From Taxillus chinensis (lineage: Eukaryota; Streptophyta; Magnoliopsida; Santalales; Loranthaceae): DNA of 64,000 nucleotides. The stretch covers positions 248,001 through 312,000 of the forward strand of contig JAKCVP010000402.1 in NCBI GenBank assembly GCA_023512835.1, written 5' to 3'. Both the position numbers and the translations under genes were made by a program. Positions 21,855 through 31,152 of the stretch are shown piece by piece (within the stretch, counting starts at the first letter, position 1; each line of letters begins with the position of its first letter). The notes beneath the pieces were generated by a model that was not told the DNA's origin, did not search any database, and saw only the letters and a list, made by a program, of their open reading frames with translations.

Positions 21855-24005
21855 ATGTCTCCGCCAGAGCCCGCAGCTCCAGCACAGCCGCCCGCGTCAG
21901 CCGAGAATGTTCTGAGTCCACAACACCTACCAAATACAGAGGCTGATCTGACCGATCTCAGTGAAGCAGCAGAGAAGGGAGACAATCTTCAGTCGGACGT
22001 AGCTCGTGAGAGCCCGTTGAAGAGTGAGATAGCAGCTGCAGACGTTCAAGGGTCGTCCGGGGTGCAAGTCGATGATAATGCAGCTAAAAGGCTAGAAGAA
22101 TTGACCATCACCTCGCCGCAACAAGACAGTAAAGGGCCAAATAAGTCACAAGCGCCGGACAACGTCTTCGCCTTTGCAATGGCAAATGCCTCAGCAGCAA
22201 GTGACCAGAAGTCAACCAAGCAGGAAGCCCCCATTAAGGAAGAGAAGGAGGAAGTGAAAAAGTCGGAAGAAGAATGGGACGAGAAAGACGGAGAGGGTCA
22301 AAGGCAAGATCAGGATGAGGAGGGCATAAATACTCTGACAGAGGGAAAGCAGAGCGACGAGTCTGGTCCTGAAATCAAGGACATAATGAGCCAATCTGAT
22401 GCAACGTCGACAATAACATCCCCCCAGTCCACTTCGTCGTTACCGGTCTTCCAATATCCGCCTCGATCATCAAGTTTGAGTACTACTGGAGGGTCAAGCT
22501 CTGCGAATGCAGATGCTGCGAGCTTGAACATCTCATCTCCGCCTGCTTCGGACATCGAGAGGGTTTCCACAGCTTCTGGAGCATCCGCCTCCACTGTCCC
22601 TCAGCCGCCTTTACCTGAACCCGAGCCGGAGCCGGATCTACCCTTTGACTTTCATCGTTTCCTGGAGCAGCTGCGAAACCGCACAGCAGATCCTGTTGCC
22701 GGTTACCTGCGATCCTTTTTGAATGAATTCGCGAAGCGACAGCCTCCTTTGATGGTTCACGAGCAACAAAAGGTCATTTCGAATTTCCTGGCTTTTATAT
22801 CGACCAAGATGGCCCAGTGCGAGGTGTGGCGCAATGTGTCCGAGGCGGAGTTCGACAATGCTCGAGAAGGCATGGAGAAGCTCGTAATGAATCGATTATA
22901 CACGCAGACCTTTTCGCCTGCCATTGCACCAACTGTCCCCGACAAAAGTAGGCGGAAAGGAGCCCCGCCTCTGGTACAAGGTCGACGTGGCCAACATCAA
23001 GAAGACGTGGAAAGGGATGAAGTACTGGCGCAAAAGGTACGAATATACGGCTGGATCCGCGAAGAGCACCTGGACATGAAGCCTTTCTCAGACAAGGGAC
23101 GTCGGTTTTTATCGCTAGCACAACAGGAGTTGTCGCAAGTAAACAAGTTTCGTGCACCTAGGGACAAGATCATCTGCATCTTGAACTGCTGCAAGGTCCT
23201 CTTTGGGTTTCTCCGCAATGCGCAGTCTGACCAGTCTGCAGATGCTTTCATCCCTCTGCTAATCTACACGGTTCTGAAAACAAATCCAGATCATCTCGTC
23301 AGCAACGTACAATATATTCTCCGGTTCCGGAATCCAGACAAGCTGTCAGGCGAAGCCGGTTACTACATGAGCAGTCTGATGGGAGCCGTACAATTCATCG
23401 AGAACCTCGATCGGACCAATCTGACCATTACAGACGCTGAGTTTGAGGAGTCTGTTGAACAAGCTGTATCAGCCATCGCGGAACGTCAAAGTCTCGAAGA
23501 CGAACGAAACAAGCAGCGAGCCTCCGCCGAGATCTCAACACCTCGGAGACGGCCGACAAGTAGACGCTCACAGGAGCGGACTCGCCAGCAACAACAAGAA
23601 GACGGCGACCCAGTCGCCGGCATACTTCGAACGATACAAAAACCGCTGAGCGCAATAGGCCGCGTCTTTTCAGACGAAGCGTCAACAACACCGTCCCCGT
23701 CTCCGCGCTCGTCACGGCAGAATCCACAGCCAGTACAACACGAGGCACCGCCCGACGTGTCGACTGCGCCTGGAGCTGCGGCCGAGCGACAACGGCGCAT
23801 GCAAGGCGAGGATGCGGCGGCGCTGCAAGCGAGCGTCGAGGCCGCGGAAGCGCACACCATCAGTCGACAAGAGCATCAGACGGTCGTGGAGACACTACAG
23901 GGCATGTTCCCGCAATTAGAAAAGGAGATTATCAGCGATGTCGTCAGGATGAAGGGTGGTCGAGTCGGATTAGCAGTCGACGCATGCCTGGCATTGAGCC
24001 GGTGA
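21855..24005 (+). CDS. VPS9: Vps9 Rab5 guanine nucleotide exchange factor
   Basis: A single exon of 716 residues, ATG 21855. About 250 acidic, Ser/Thr-rich residues precede the helical bundle (DFHRFLEQLRNRTADPVAGY onward). The VPS9 domain lies at roughly 390-545, with DKIICILNCCKVLFGFL, SADAFIPLLIYTVLKTNP (the catalytic Asp and following helix), NVQYILRFRNP and GEAGYYMSSLMGAVQFIENLD. The last about 45 residues form a CUE domain (QTVVETLQGMFPQLEKEIIS ... AVDACLAL) that binds ubiquitin. Domain order equals yeast Vps9, which activates Vps21/Ypt5 in vacuolar and endosomal traffic. The N-terminal extension is longer than in yeast, as usual in filamentous fungi. Confidence 0.95.
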   Translation: MSPPEPAAPAQPPASAENVLSPQHLPNTEADLTDLSEAAEKGDNLQSDVARESPLKSEIAAADVQGSSGVQVDDNAAKRLEELTITSPQQDSKGPNKSQAPDNVFAFAMANASAASDQKSTKQEAPIKEEKEEVKKSEEEWDEKDGEGQRQDQDEEGINTLTEGKQSDESGPEIKDIMSQSDATSTITSPQSTSSLPVFQYPPRSSSLSTTGGSSSANADAASLNISSPPASDIERVSTASGASASTVPQPPLPEPEPEPDLPFDFHRFLEQLRNRTADPVAGYLRSFLNEFAKRQPPLMVHEQQKVISNFLAFISTKMAQCEVWRNVSEAEFDNAREGMEKLVMNRLYTQTFSPAIAPTVPDKSRRKGAPPLVQGRRGQHQEDVERDEVLAQKVRIYGWIREEHLDMKPFSDKGRRFLSLAQQELSQVNKFRAPRDKIICILNCCKVLFGFLRNAQSDQSADAFIPLLIYTVLKTNPDHLVSNVQYILRFRNPDKLSGEAGYYMSSLMGAVQFIENLDRTNLTITDAEFEESVEQAVSAIAERQSLEDERNKQRASAEISTPRRRPTSRRSQERTRQQQQEDGDPVAGILRTIQKPLSAIGRVFSDEASTTPSPSPRSSRQNPQPVQHEAPPDVSTAPGAAAERQRRMQGEDAAALQASVEAAEAHTISRQEHQTVVETLQGMFPQLEKEIISDVVRMKGGRVGLAVDACLALSR

Positions 24006-24315
24006 AGCAGCTGTCCTCGGCTTCGCTAAGGGCAAGGCAGAACAGGACATGCGCAGCATACATCGCTTTAGCCGCAGGGCATTAAATCAAGACGTACGTG
24101 CTTGTGCGCACGCAGTGCGTCAATACGACGTAAATGTATGTTGTGTATGAGTGGCCTCTTACTGTCGGTCTCATCTGAGCGCAGCTATTTCAACGAGCGC
24201 TCTGATCGGACTTGTGCCCTCTGTTTTGTAGGAATCCAATCTGCTGCTGGAAATCAGCTACCTACTACACCCTCGTCCTAAACGAGTCCAACTTGCATCG
24301 AACCTCCGGAGCAGT

Positions 24316-24846
24316 ATGTTACACCGTACTCGTAGCACCATGGAATCAAATCAGACCGCCATCTCCATGCTCCACACCCTTCCCCAGCGCGCAAGCCATG
24401 CATACAACGAGGACTCGCACGAACCCTCTGCACAGCGCATACTTAGCCGCGCATCGTCGCCTCGCATCATTCATGCGCTTGTGTCGCAGAGGCTCAACGT
24501 CCGGACTATACGGGGCTGGACACCGGAAACGTTACCTATACTCATACCCATACCCGTACCCGTACCAACATCTCCAGCTCGATCTCCAGCTCAATCGCGC
24601 GCCACATTAACCCCAGTACGCACACACTGTCTCCCCACTATTTCCAACGGAACGAATCAATCACGCCGTAGGCCGCGCGAGCGCCCTGTACGTCGGCCGG
24701 TTTTTGCATGGGGTGCGCCGCTGCCGCCGCCGGAAGAATCGCCGCCACATCCTCCGCGACAGACTACTCTTTTGACTAGGATTTGGCGGTTCAGACGGAC
24801 CGACGATAGACAGGATAATGGATCTGGGGATCGCAGCAAGGATTAG
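24316..24846 (+). CDS. possible Pro/Arg-rich small protein, unknown
   Basis: A 176-residue open frame from ATG 24316 (another ATG at 24340). It is rich in Pro, Arg and Ser, with a short ILIPIPVPVPT segment encoded by a TACCC(A/G) repeat and a more protein-like C-terminal part (FAWGAPLPPPEE, then LLTRIWRFRR). There is no signal peptide or known domain. It could be a lineage-specific gene or a chance frame. The overlapping frames on both strands weaken the case. Confidence 0.3.
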   Translation: MLHRTRSTMESNQTAISMLHTLPQRASHAYNEDSHEPSAQRILSRASSPRIIHALVSQRLNVRTIRGWTPETLPILIPIPVPVPTSPARSPAQSRATLTPVRTHCLPTISNGTNQSRRRPRERPVRRPVFAWGAPLPPPEESPPHPPRQTTLLTRIWRFRRTDDRQDNGSGDRSKD

Positions 24847-25106
24847 ATGCTCGAGAAAGGGGTGGGGCACACCCGCGGGAGAAGGTCGTTCATGATTGAC
24901 TGAAGCCTCTCGGGTTTGGGGTTCGGGGTTCGAGATGGACATACACACGGTCAGACACAGGAACAGGAACAGGGTGATGTGGATATCAATTCTCATTTAG
25001 ATACAGCCTGTGTATATGATTCCCGCCAAGCACCACAAATGCAAGTCTACCTAATGCCAAACGCCACGGACAATCATGCACTACATTTCCTCATAGGACC
25101 CCTCAC

Positions 25107-26327
25107 TCAGACAGCAGCGAATCCAGCAGGGGGATGAGCACCATCGTGGGTCTTGATAGAGCTGTTGTAGTATGTAGCAGGGTAAGTCTGCTTAGCAAAC
25201 GCCTCCTGGATCGCGGGCAGGACCTCACGACCAGAGTCAGACTTGATGTGAATGTTGGGTGTCGCATAGGGCCAAGACTGCTTCTTGCCATTGGCAGAGT
25301 TGAAGGGACCCATGTAGGAAGAGTTGAAGTAGTATGAGTGGCCGCTGCCAGTCACCTCGGGGAAGTCGCGGATCTTGTCGCCGGAGCGGTCGCCGACGAA
25401 CTTGTAGACATTGGCACCGACGTCGTTGCGGCCGAGGGTAGGGAGACACCAGTTCGCCTCGACGGTGGCGATGGAGGAGTAGTGGTTGTAGTAGTTTGAG
25501 TCCTTTTGGCCTACGAGTTCCTTGGGCAGAGCATCACCAAGCAGGATGGAGGCGACGCGGTTCTGGATGGAGTAGGTGTGGTTCTCATCCCAGGTGACGA
25601 GGACGAGGGTGTTGTTCATGAACTTTGTGTTGTTCAGCAGGGGAGTAAGGAAGTTGGAGGTCCAGGCGCCGGCTGTGGTGACGGAGGTGTCATGGCCGTC
25701 GCTGGTCATGTTGGGCGTAATGAACATCCACTGAGGCAGCTTGTTGTCCTCGAGGTCCTTGTAGAACATGGTCAGGTTCTTCTGCTGAGAGAGACGCTGC
25801 TCGCTGACCGCTGTGCTGTTGGCCATGACGAGAGGGTTGTGCTTGCGAACGTAGTCGTTTGCGCCAGTCTTCTGGTTGGTCCAGGCGAAGCCCTGGAAGC
25901 CAGAGTAGGGCATGTCCTCTTGGTACTCGCCCCATGAGATGCCCTTGGTGTCGAGCAGGTCGACGATGGTGGAGACGTTCTTGTCTAGAGCGGCAAAGTT
26001 GTCGTTGTCGATACCAAAGTAGTCGCCAGTGACTGAAGCAACGTAGTTGGGCTCCGAAGGGTGGGTGACGGCAAAGGAGTTGGAGAGAGTGAGACCCTTC
26101 TTGGCGAGAGCAGCCAAATTGGGGTCACCGACAGCCTTGTCATAGTCGGTGTTCTCCAGCCAGATGATCACAAAGCGGTCGAAAGCCAGGCCGGGGACAT
26201 TTGAGGTGGGAGAGCTTGTCTTCGCTGTGGCTTGTGCTGCAGCGACGTCTGCAGCGCCTGTGGCAGTAGGATTTGCGGCCAGGACGGAGCTGGCGAGGCC
26301 AAGCAAGAGACTGCTAGGGGCGACCAT
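25107..26327 (-). CDS. secreted acid phosphatase (phosphoesterase family)
   Basis: A single exon of 406 residues. The frame runs upstream without an ATG, so I start at ATG 26327, which opens directly with a signal peptide (MVAPSSLLLGLASSVLA, cleavage before ANP). The rest matches the fungal phosphoesterase (PF04185-type) acid phosphatase family. FVIIWLENTDYDKA sits near residue 50, THPSEPNYVASVTGDYFG near 85-105, then TPNMTSDGHDTSV and VLVTWDENHTY in the second half. These are the metal/phosphate-binding blocks of alkaline-phosphatase-like folds. There are several N-glycosylation sequons. It hydrolyses phosphate monoesters outside the cell. Relatives are phosphate-repressible. Divergent from the multicopper oxidase. 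Confidence 0.92.
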   Translation of the reverse strand: MVAPSSLLLGLASSVLAANPTATGAADVAAAQATAKTSSPTSNVPGLAFDRFVIIWLENTDYDKAVGDPNLAALAKKGLTLSNSFAVTHPSEPNYVASVTGDYFGIDNDNFAALDKNVSTIVDLLDTKGISWGEYQEDMPYSGFQGFAWTNQKTGANDYVRKHNPLVMANSTAVSEQRLSQQKNLTMFYKDLEDNKLPQWMFITPNMTSDGHDTSVTTAGAWTSNFLTPLLNNTKFMNNTLVLVTWDENHTYSIQNRVASILLGDALPKELVGQKDSNYYNHYSSIATVEANWCLPTLGRNDVGANVYKFVGDRSGDKIRDFPEVTGSGHSYYFNSSYMGPFNSANGKKQSWPYATPNIHIKSDSGREVLPAIQEAFAKQTYPATYYNSSIKTHDGAHPPAGFAAV

Positions 26328-26970
26328 GTTGACCGAAAGGATGCTAAAAGAATGCTGAGCTTCTTCCTGCAGAATGACCTGCAGCAGGGTCAAGCAAAAC
26401 AAGCATGGGGGCTGACGGATGCTTATATTGCTGCAAAGCCTAACACGAGGTCGCAAGGGCGGACACGGCAGCCGGCGAGGGGAGTCAGAGGGCAGGGCGG
26501 GTCATGCTTGAACGCAGCCGACATGATTGGTCTAGAGCGGGTGTTGAGGCGCAGTGACATTGCGCTTCTCGAATGCGCTCTGATGGAAGGTTACGTTGCA
26601 GGCTTGGATGGATGGGGCAGGTCGTCGTGGCGAGTCGAGGACGAGGGATCAACGTGGGCTGCAGGGACCGCGGCAATTGGATGAAGTCGAAAGGCCGACG
26701 GAGATGGCAGCTGCCGACCTGCCGAGTGTCCGTGCCTGCCTGAGCTGACAGCTGGAAGGCGTCCAAGGGTCCACCGCGCTCCACCAACTCGCTGCTCTAA
26801 CGCCGCCAACACCTCACTTCATCTCTCCTTTGCACGTGTCTCTTTCTGTTGCCCTGTCGTGTCTCGTCTTGTTGCCATCCAGGTCCAGACCCAGACGTCA
26901 ATCCCTGCTCTGTCACTCGAAAACAAAGGCTGCCAGCCACCATTGCCCTCCTTGCTGGCTGTCATCGACT
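26328..26970. promoter_or_regulatory. shared promoter, acid phosphatase / multicopper oxidase, with CACGTG
   Basis: 643 bases between divergent ATGs (26327 minus, 26971 plus). A palindromic CACGTG E-box lies at 26833-26838, 133 bases before the oxidase ATG and about 506 before the phosphatase ATG. CACGTG is the binding core of Pho4/NUC-1/PalcA-type bHLH factors that induce phosphatases under phosphate starvation. Its use here is inference, since E-boxes serve other bHLH proteins too. Confidence 0.4.
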
Positions 26971-29160
26971 ATGAGGGACTCGTTGAGCTTAGGGGGAAAC
27001 ACCCCCCGTGCACCAGACGCCCGCTGGAACGACGACCCAGAGGACCAGAGGAATGCCACACACGACCCACTCATTCAGAACCAGCCTCTCTCGGAGAAGG
27101 CACTTGGCAGGCAACAACAGCTTCACCAGTGGCCAAAGAGACATGGGGCCACGTCCACGCTGTTGATTTTCATCATTCTTCTTCTGGCAACCATCGCGCT
27201 CGTCAGCAGAGGGCCTCAAGTGGATCCAAACTGGAGCCCAGAGAATGACGTTGGACACTCTCACGGAGGTGGCCATGGTGGACATGATGAAATGCCCATG
27301 CCCGAGGCTGACCACCATCATGATGATGGCGACGATGATGATGACGATGATCATGACCACCACGAAACTATCGAGACGGACCATCATGAAGAGGAGGAAG
27401 ACGATCATCACCATGATGAGCCTCATTTAGACGACAGGTACTTACTTGATCCCGAATGGGACTTCGGCGCTCCTGTTCAAAGGAGAGAGTACACTTGGAC
27501 CATTACTGATACAGACTTCAATCCAGACGGCGTCTTTAGACCAATGATGTTGATCAACAACCAGTTTCCCGGCCCGCTGATCGAAACGAACGAGGGCGAT
27601 ACCATTGTGGTTCATGTCAGCAACAAAGCAAAGAATGCTACCTCCTTGCATTGGCACGGCATCTACCAAAATGGTACGAACTACATGGACGGCACCGTCG
27701 GCGTCACTCAATGCCCCATTGCACCTGGCGCATCCTTCACATACGAGTTCACAGTCCGCAATCAATCCGGTAGCTACTGGTACCATGGAGGCCATCTCGG
27801 CGTTCAAGCCACCGATGGTCTCTATGGACCACTGATCATCCACGGCCGCGAGGAGAAGATCCCTGAAATGCGCCAATACACGTCAGATCGAGTCATCATG
27901 CTTAGCGACCATTACTACGATACGGGCAGTGCTCTCTTAATGGAGTATCTTGCAAATGACCGCGAAAACATTGAGCCTGTACCAGACACTGCCCTCATCA
28001 ATGGACGTGGTATCCGTGACTGCTTCGAGCTCCCTCATCGAAGATGTGACAGTACGAGTCCACACGTAGGACAGCCGCGCTTCAATCTCGATGCTGGCAA
28101 GTCTCATCGTCTACGCATCATCAATACTGGCGCCTTTGCCGAGTTCCAAGTTGCCATTGACGAGCACAAGTTCGATATGATTGAGGTAGATGGCACGGAA
28201 GTACAACCAGAGCCGTTTGCTCGCTTGACCATCAATCCAGCACAGCGCTACTCGATAATTGTCAATGCTACCAACGACCCAAACAGCCTGGTCTGGCTGC
28301 GCGCAAAGATGCTGACCTTTTGCTTTGGCGAAGACAACGATGACCTCGAACCTGAAGCATTTGGCGTCGTCAGCTATCGATCAGGCACTACGCCCGCATC
28401 TATTGCACTACCAGCTAGCAAAGAGTGGGACTCGGCTGTCGACGCTGAATGTCGCGACATGAATACAACAAGCCTAGTGCCGGTTGACATCCTTGAAGCA
28501 CCTTCTCACGTAGATGCGCAGTTCTACCTGCGGTCCAACTTTGAGATTGGCGCATGGCGACTAAGTCGCGGCTACTTCAACACAAGCAACTTCAAGCCCG
28601 ATCTGAAGTCCCCGTCCCTCTTCCGAGCAATTGATGGAATAACATCGAACAATGCATCCTTCAGCAAACGTGCCGAGCCCTTTGTCAACTCGGAAGCCTT
28701 CGACATCTCGAATGAGATGGTAATTCAGACAAGCGGAGTTGCAGTCATCGATCTTCTCGTGTCCAACTTTGACGACGGAAATCACCCTCTCCATCTCCAC
28801 GGCTACAAATACTTCGTTCTTGCTCAAGGTCATGGCTACCCACCCGACAACCTGACCGAAACGGTCGACCTGAGCAATCCATTACGAAGGGACACAGCCT
28901 CTGTAGAAGCATTTGGATGGATCTTGCTACGAGTGATAGCTGATAACCCTGGCGCCTGGAGCTTTCACTGCCATGTTTCATGGCATAGTGAGGCTGGCCT
29001 AGTCATGCAATTACTTACGCGGACCGAAGAGATTGCGAAGATGGATGTACCGAAAGCTAATCAGGCGCTTTGTGAAGCTCCCATCAACGAGTTGAAGAAG
29101 GGTGCTCGACCCGACGATGAGATATGGTTTGGGAACTTTGAGGCACCGCAGGATGGTTAA
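26971..29160 (+). CDS. membrane-anchored multicopper oxidase with His/Asp-rich linker
   Basis: A single exon of 729 residues. I start at ATG 26971, because upstream codons are open but have no ATG. A signal-anchor span lies at about 62-79 (STLLIFIILLLATIALVS), so it is probably type II with the catalytic part outside. Residues about 96-152 are extremely rich in His, Asp and Glu. Three cupredoxin domains follow. The copper motifs are HWHG (227-230), H605-P-L-H-L-H610 and HCHVSWH (666-672). The second motif reads W-Y-H272-G-G-H275, with one residue more between the two His than the usual H-x-H. Relatives are laccases, ferroxidases and pigment oxidases; the substrate is not predictable. A Ccc1-type transporter gene follows on the same strand. 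Confidence 0.9.
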   Translation: MRDSLSLGGNTPRAPDARWNDDPEDQRNATHDPLIQNQPLSEKALGRQQQLHQWPKRHGATSTLLIFIILLLATIALVSRGPQVDPNWSPENDVGHSHGGGHGGHDEMPMPEADHHHDDGDDDDDDDHDHHETIETDHHEEEEDDHHHDEPHLDDRYLLDPEWDFGAPVQRREYTWTITDTDFNPDGVFRPMMLINNQFPGPLIETNEGDTIVVHVSNKAKNATSLHWHGIYQNGTNYMDGTVGVTQCPIAPGASFTYEFTVRNQSGSYWYHGGHLGVQATDGLYGPLIIHGREEKIPEMRQYTSDRVIMLSDHYYDTGSALLMEYLANDRENIEPVPDTALINGRGIRDCFELPHRRCDSTSPHVGQPRFNLDAGKSHRLRIINTGAFAEFQVAIDEHKFDMIEVDGTEVQPEPFARLTINPAQRYSIIVNATNDPNSLVWLRAKMLTFCFGEDNDDLEPEAFGVVSYRSGTTPASIALPASKEWDSAVDAECRDMNTTSLVPVDILEAPSHVDAQFYLRSNFEIGAWRLSRGYFNTSNFKPDLKSPSLFRAIDGITSNNASFSKRAEPFVNSEAFDISNEMVIQTSGVAVIDLLVSNFDDGNHPLHLHGYKYFVLAQGHGYPPDNLTETVDLSNPLRRDTASVEAFGWILLRVIADNPGAWSFHCHVSWHSEAGLVMQLLTRTEEIAKMDVPKANQALCEAPINELKKGARPDDEIWFGNFEAPQDG

Positions 29161-29971
29161 TGGCATGCATCTGTGGTTGGTTGCATCGTGGCTGTACGAC
29201 TTTAATGGACTTGTATAGAAATCTGTGGTACATAGGGCATTGAGCGCGGCGTTGGCTGGTTTTGCAATCACTGTCATTCGAATTCAGATCATCTGCGTCG
29301 AGCATCCAGGCATTGCCCAAACCACCCAATCCTAGCAAAAGCAATGCTGACCAGGCCTGACAAACAGCAAGGCTATGCGTGCTCGAGACATGTGCAAAGC
29401 GGCGACTCAAGCTTCAGCCACGGCTCGGCGGGCACCGCCGATCGGTCGACCAACCACTTCCAGCTTAAGACATCCCAGCTGGCCTTGCGTAATGCCGTAA
29501 TGATGTGCGGACCCTCGACTACGCGGCCTGTCTCTACCGACGTCTGCGTCCAGCACGTGGGGTCCGTAATGTAACCTGCTCGTGCTGCTGTCGGGACGGC
29601 CGCGAGGGTCGAATGTCACTGAAGGACGGAGGCGCTGAACCGGGCTGTAGTGGACGTGGCGGCTGTTGGCCACGGAATGAGCGTTTGTCTTTTCATTCTG
29701 TATCTTGACCTTGCTCGCGACTTGTACCTCATTTCTTACCGCATTGCATTGAGCTTGAACATACTGCATTCGGGAGAGCGAGCTGGTCTATTCTTATTGT
29801 TTGGCTGGGGTTTATCCAAGTATCCATTGCAGGCTGGTGGCGTTTGACGTACACCTCTATTGAGCAGATACCAGGTACCTACACGGCTGCCCTGGATCCG
29901 AACATACTGGGCAAGCACACAGCATCACAGGCCTCTAGGTACTTTCAAGCATCCAACACAGCACGTCCATC
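29161..29971. promoter_or_regulatory. intergenic, promoter of VIT/Ccc1 gene
   Basis: About 810 bases between the oxidase stop and ATG 29972. GGTACCTACA-type words lie near 29874. The only frames are short antisense ones and I regard none as real. Confidence 0.4.
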
Positions 29972-30937
29972 ATGGCCGCCCTCCTAAAACAATTCTTCGC
30001 TCCACGCTCTGTAACTCGCTACTCCGCCCTCTCGACAACCTCAGACCTCGAATCCCGCACCTCTACATCCTCCGCTACTTCGTTCCCCTTCACAGACGCA
30101 GACACAAGCATGGAAAAACAAACCCAAGTCCACGCACCTCATCCTCGAAACCAAACGCAAAGCCAAACTCAAACAGCGCAAACGCAAGCACAGCATCGCC
30201 AGGCTATCCTCTCAGACCTCACCCTCGGCCTCTCCGACGGTCTAACAGTCCCGTTCGCCCTAACAGCAGGCCTATCAGCCCTCAACTCCTCACGCATCGT
30301 CGTCCTCGCAGGCCTAGCGGAGCTAGTAGCAGGCTCGATATCAATGGGTCTAGGCGGCTATCTCGCTGCGTCGGGCGATGCAACGTCCCACGCTGCGTCC
30401 GTGGCGCGCACGAGAGCTGCACTGAGAGCTGATGGCGCACCTGCGCATTTCTCTTCTCTGTCGAGTGCAAGGACCACTCCGACGAATACCATCACCGACA
30501 CACTCGCGCCCCTAAATCTGCCCCGGGTCTTACGCGACGAAATGAGCGCGCACATATACACTCTAAGCGAAGACGCACAGGTTGCGTGGGTCCTGCGCTG
30601 CGCGGGCGTCGCTGAGCCGAGTGGGTCAAGACTGTACGTTGCCGCGCTCACGATAGCGCTGGGATACTTTCTGGGGGGGTTTGTGCCGCTGGTGCCGTAC
30701 TTGCTCGTGGATGGGGTGGGCGAGGCATTCGTGTGGAGTTGCGGCGTGATGGTCGTGGCGCTGTTTCTTTTCGGGGCGGGGAAGCATGCTGCGCTTGGGT
30801 CTGGGGATGAACGGGGACAGGTTGAGAAGGGTTGGAGATGTGTTTGTGAAGGGGGGAGGATGGTTTTACTTGGTGGACTGGCGGCTGGAGTTAGTATGCT
30901 TGTTGTACGCGGATTGGAGGGGGGACATGACACTTGA
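29972..30937 (+). CDS. Ccc1/VIT-family vacuolar Fe/Mn transporter
   Basis: A single exon of 321 residues from ATG 29972. A hydrophilic N terminus (Ser/Thr, then a Gln/Thr-rich QTQSQTQTAQTQ run near 60-72) leads into the VIT domain. Its first membrane helix carries the family signature ILSDLTLGLSDGLTVPFALT, and the second is LAGLAELVAGSISMGLGGYLA (metal-site Glu/Met region). A cytoplasmic loop with acidic and Cys residues is followed by three C-terminal hydrophobic spans from about 215 onward. Family knowledge: Ccc1/VIT proteins move Fe2+ or Mn2+ from cytosol into the vacuole in exchange for protons. The neighbouring copper oxidase suggests a metal-handling neighbourhood, but co-regulation is not shown. 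Confidence 0.9.
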   Translation: MAALLKQFFAPRSVTRYSALSTTSDLESRTSTSSATSFPFTDADTSMEKQTQVHAPHPRNQTQSQTQTAQTQAQHRQAILSDLTLGLSDGLTVPFALTAGLSALNSSRIVVLAGLAELVAGSISMGLGGYLAASGDATSHAASVARTRAALRADGAPAHFSSLSSARTTPTNTITDTLAPLNLPRVLRDEMSAHIYTLSEDAQVAWVLRCAGVAEPSGSRLYVAALTIALGYFLGGFVPLVPYLLVDGVGEAFVWSCGVMVVALFLFGAGKHAALGSGDERGQVEKGWRCVCEGGRMVLLGGLAAGVSMLVVRGLEGGHDT

Positions 30938-31152
30938 TGAGTTAATGAGATTATTGTTTTTGGGTTCTATGCTGAGTTGCGTGGTACCGTGCATTGGTGC
31001 TTGCATTAGCTATCTACCTACTCATGAGCACTGAAATGCTCGCAGAGAGTAGATGTCCTGCAACATGATAGGTGAAGCCATCTATGACGAACATAGACTT
31101 AAGTGGAGTAGGAGTCGCAAGGGTATACGTGCGGGCGGAAGTCTCATGCTAG
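30938..31152. other. short convergent spacer
   Basis: 215 bases between the transporter stop and the ankyrin gene stop. Nothing else is seen. Confidence 0.4.
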
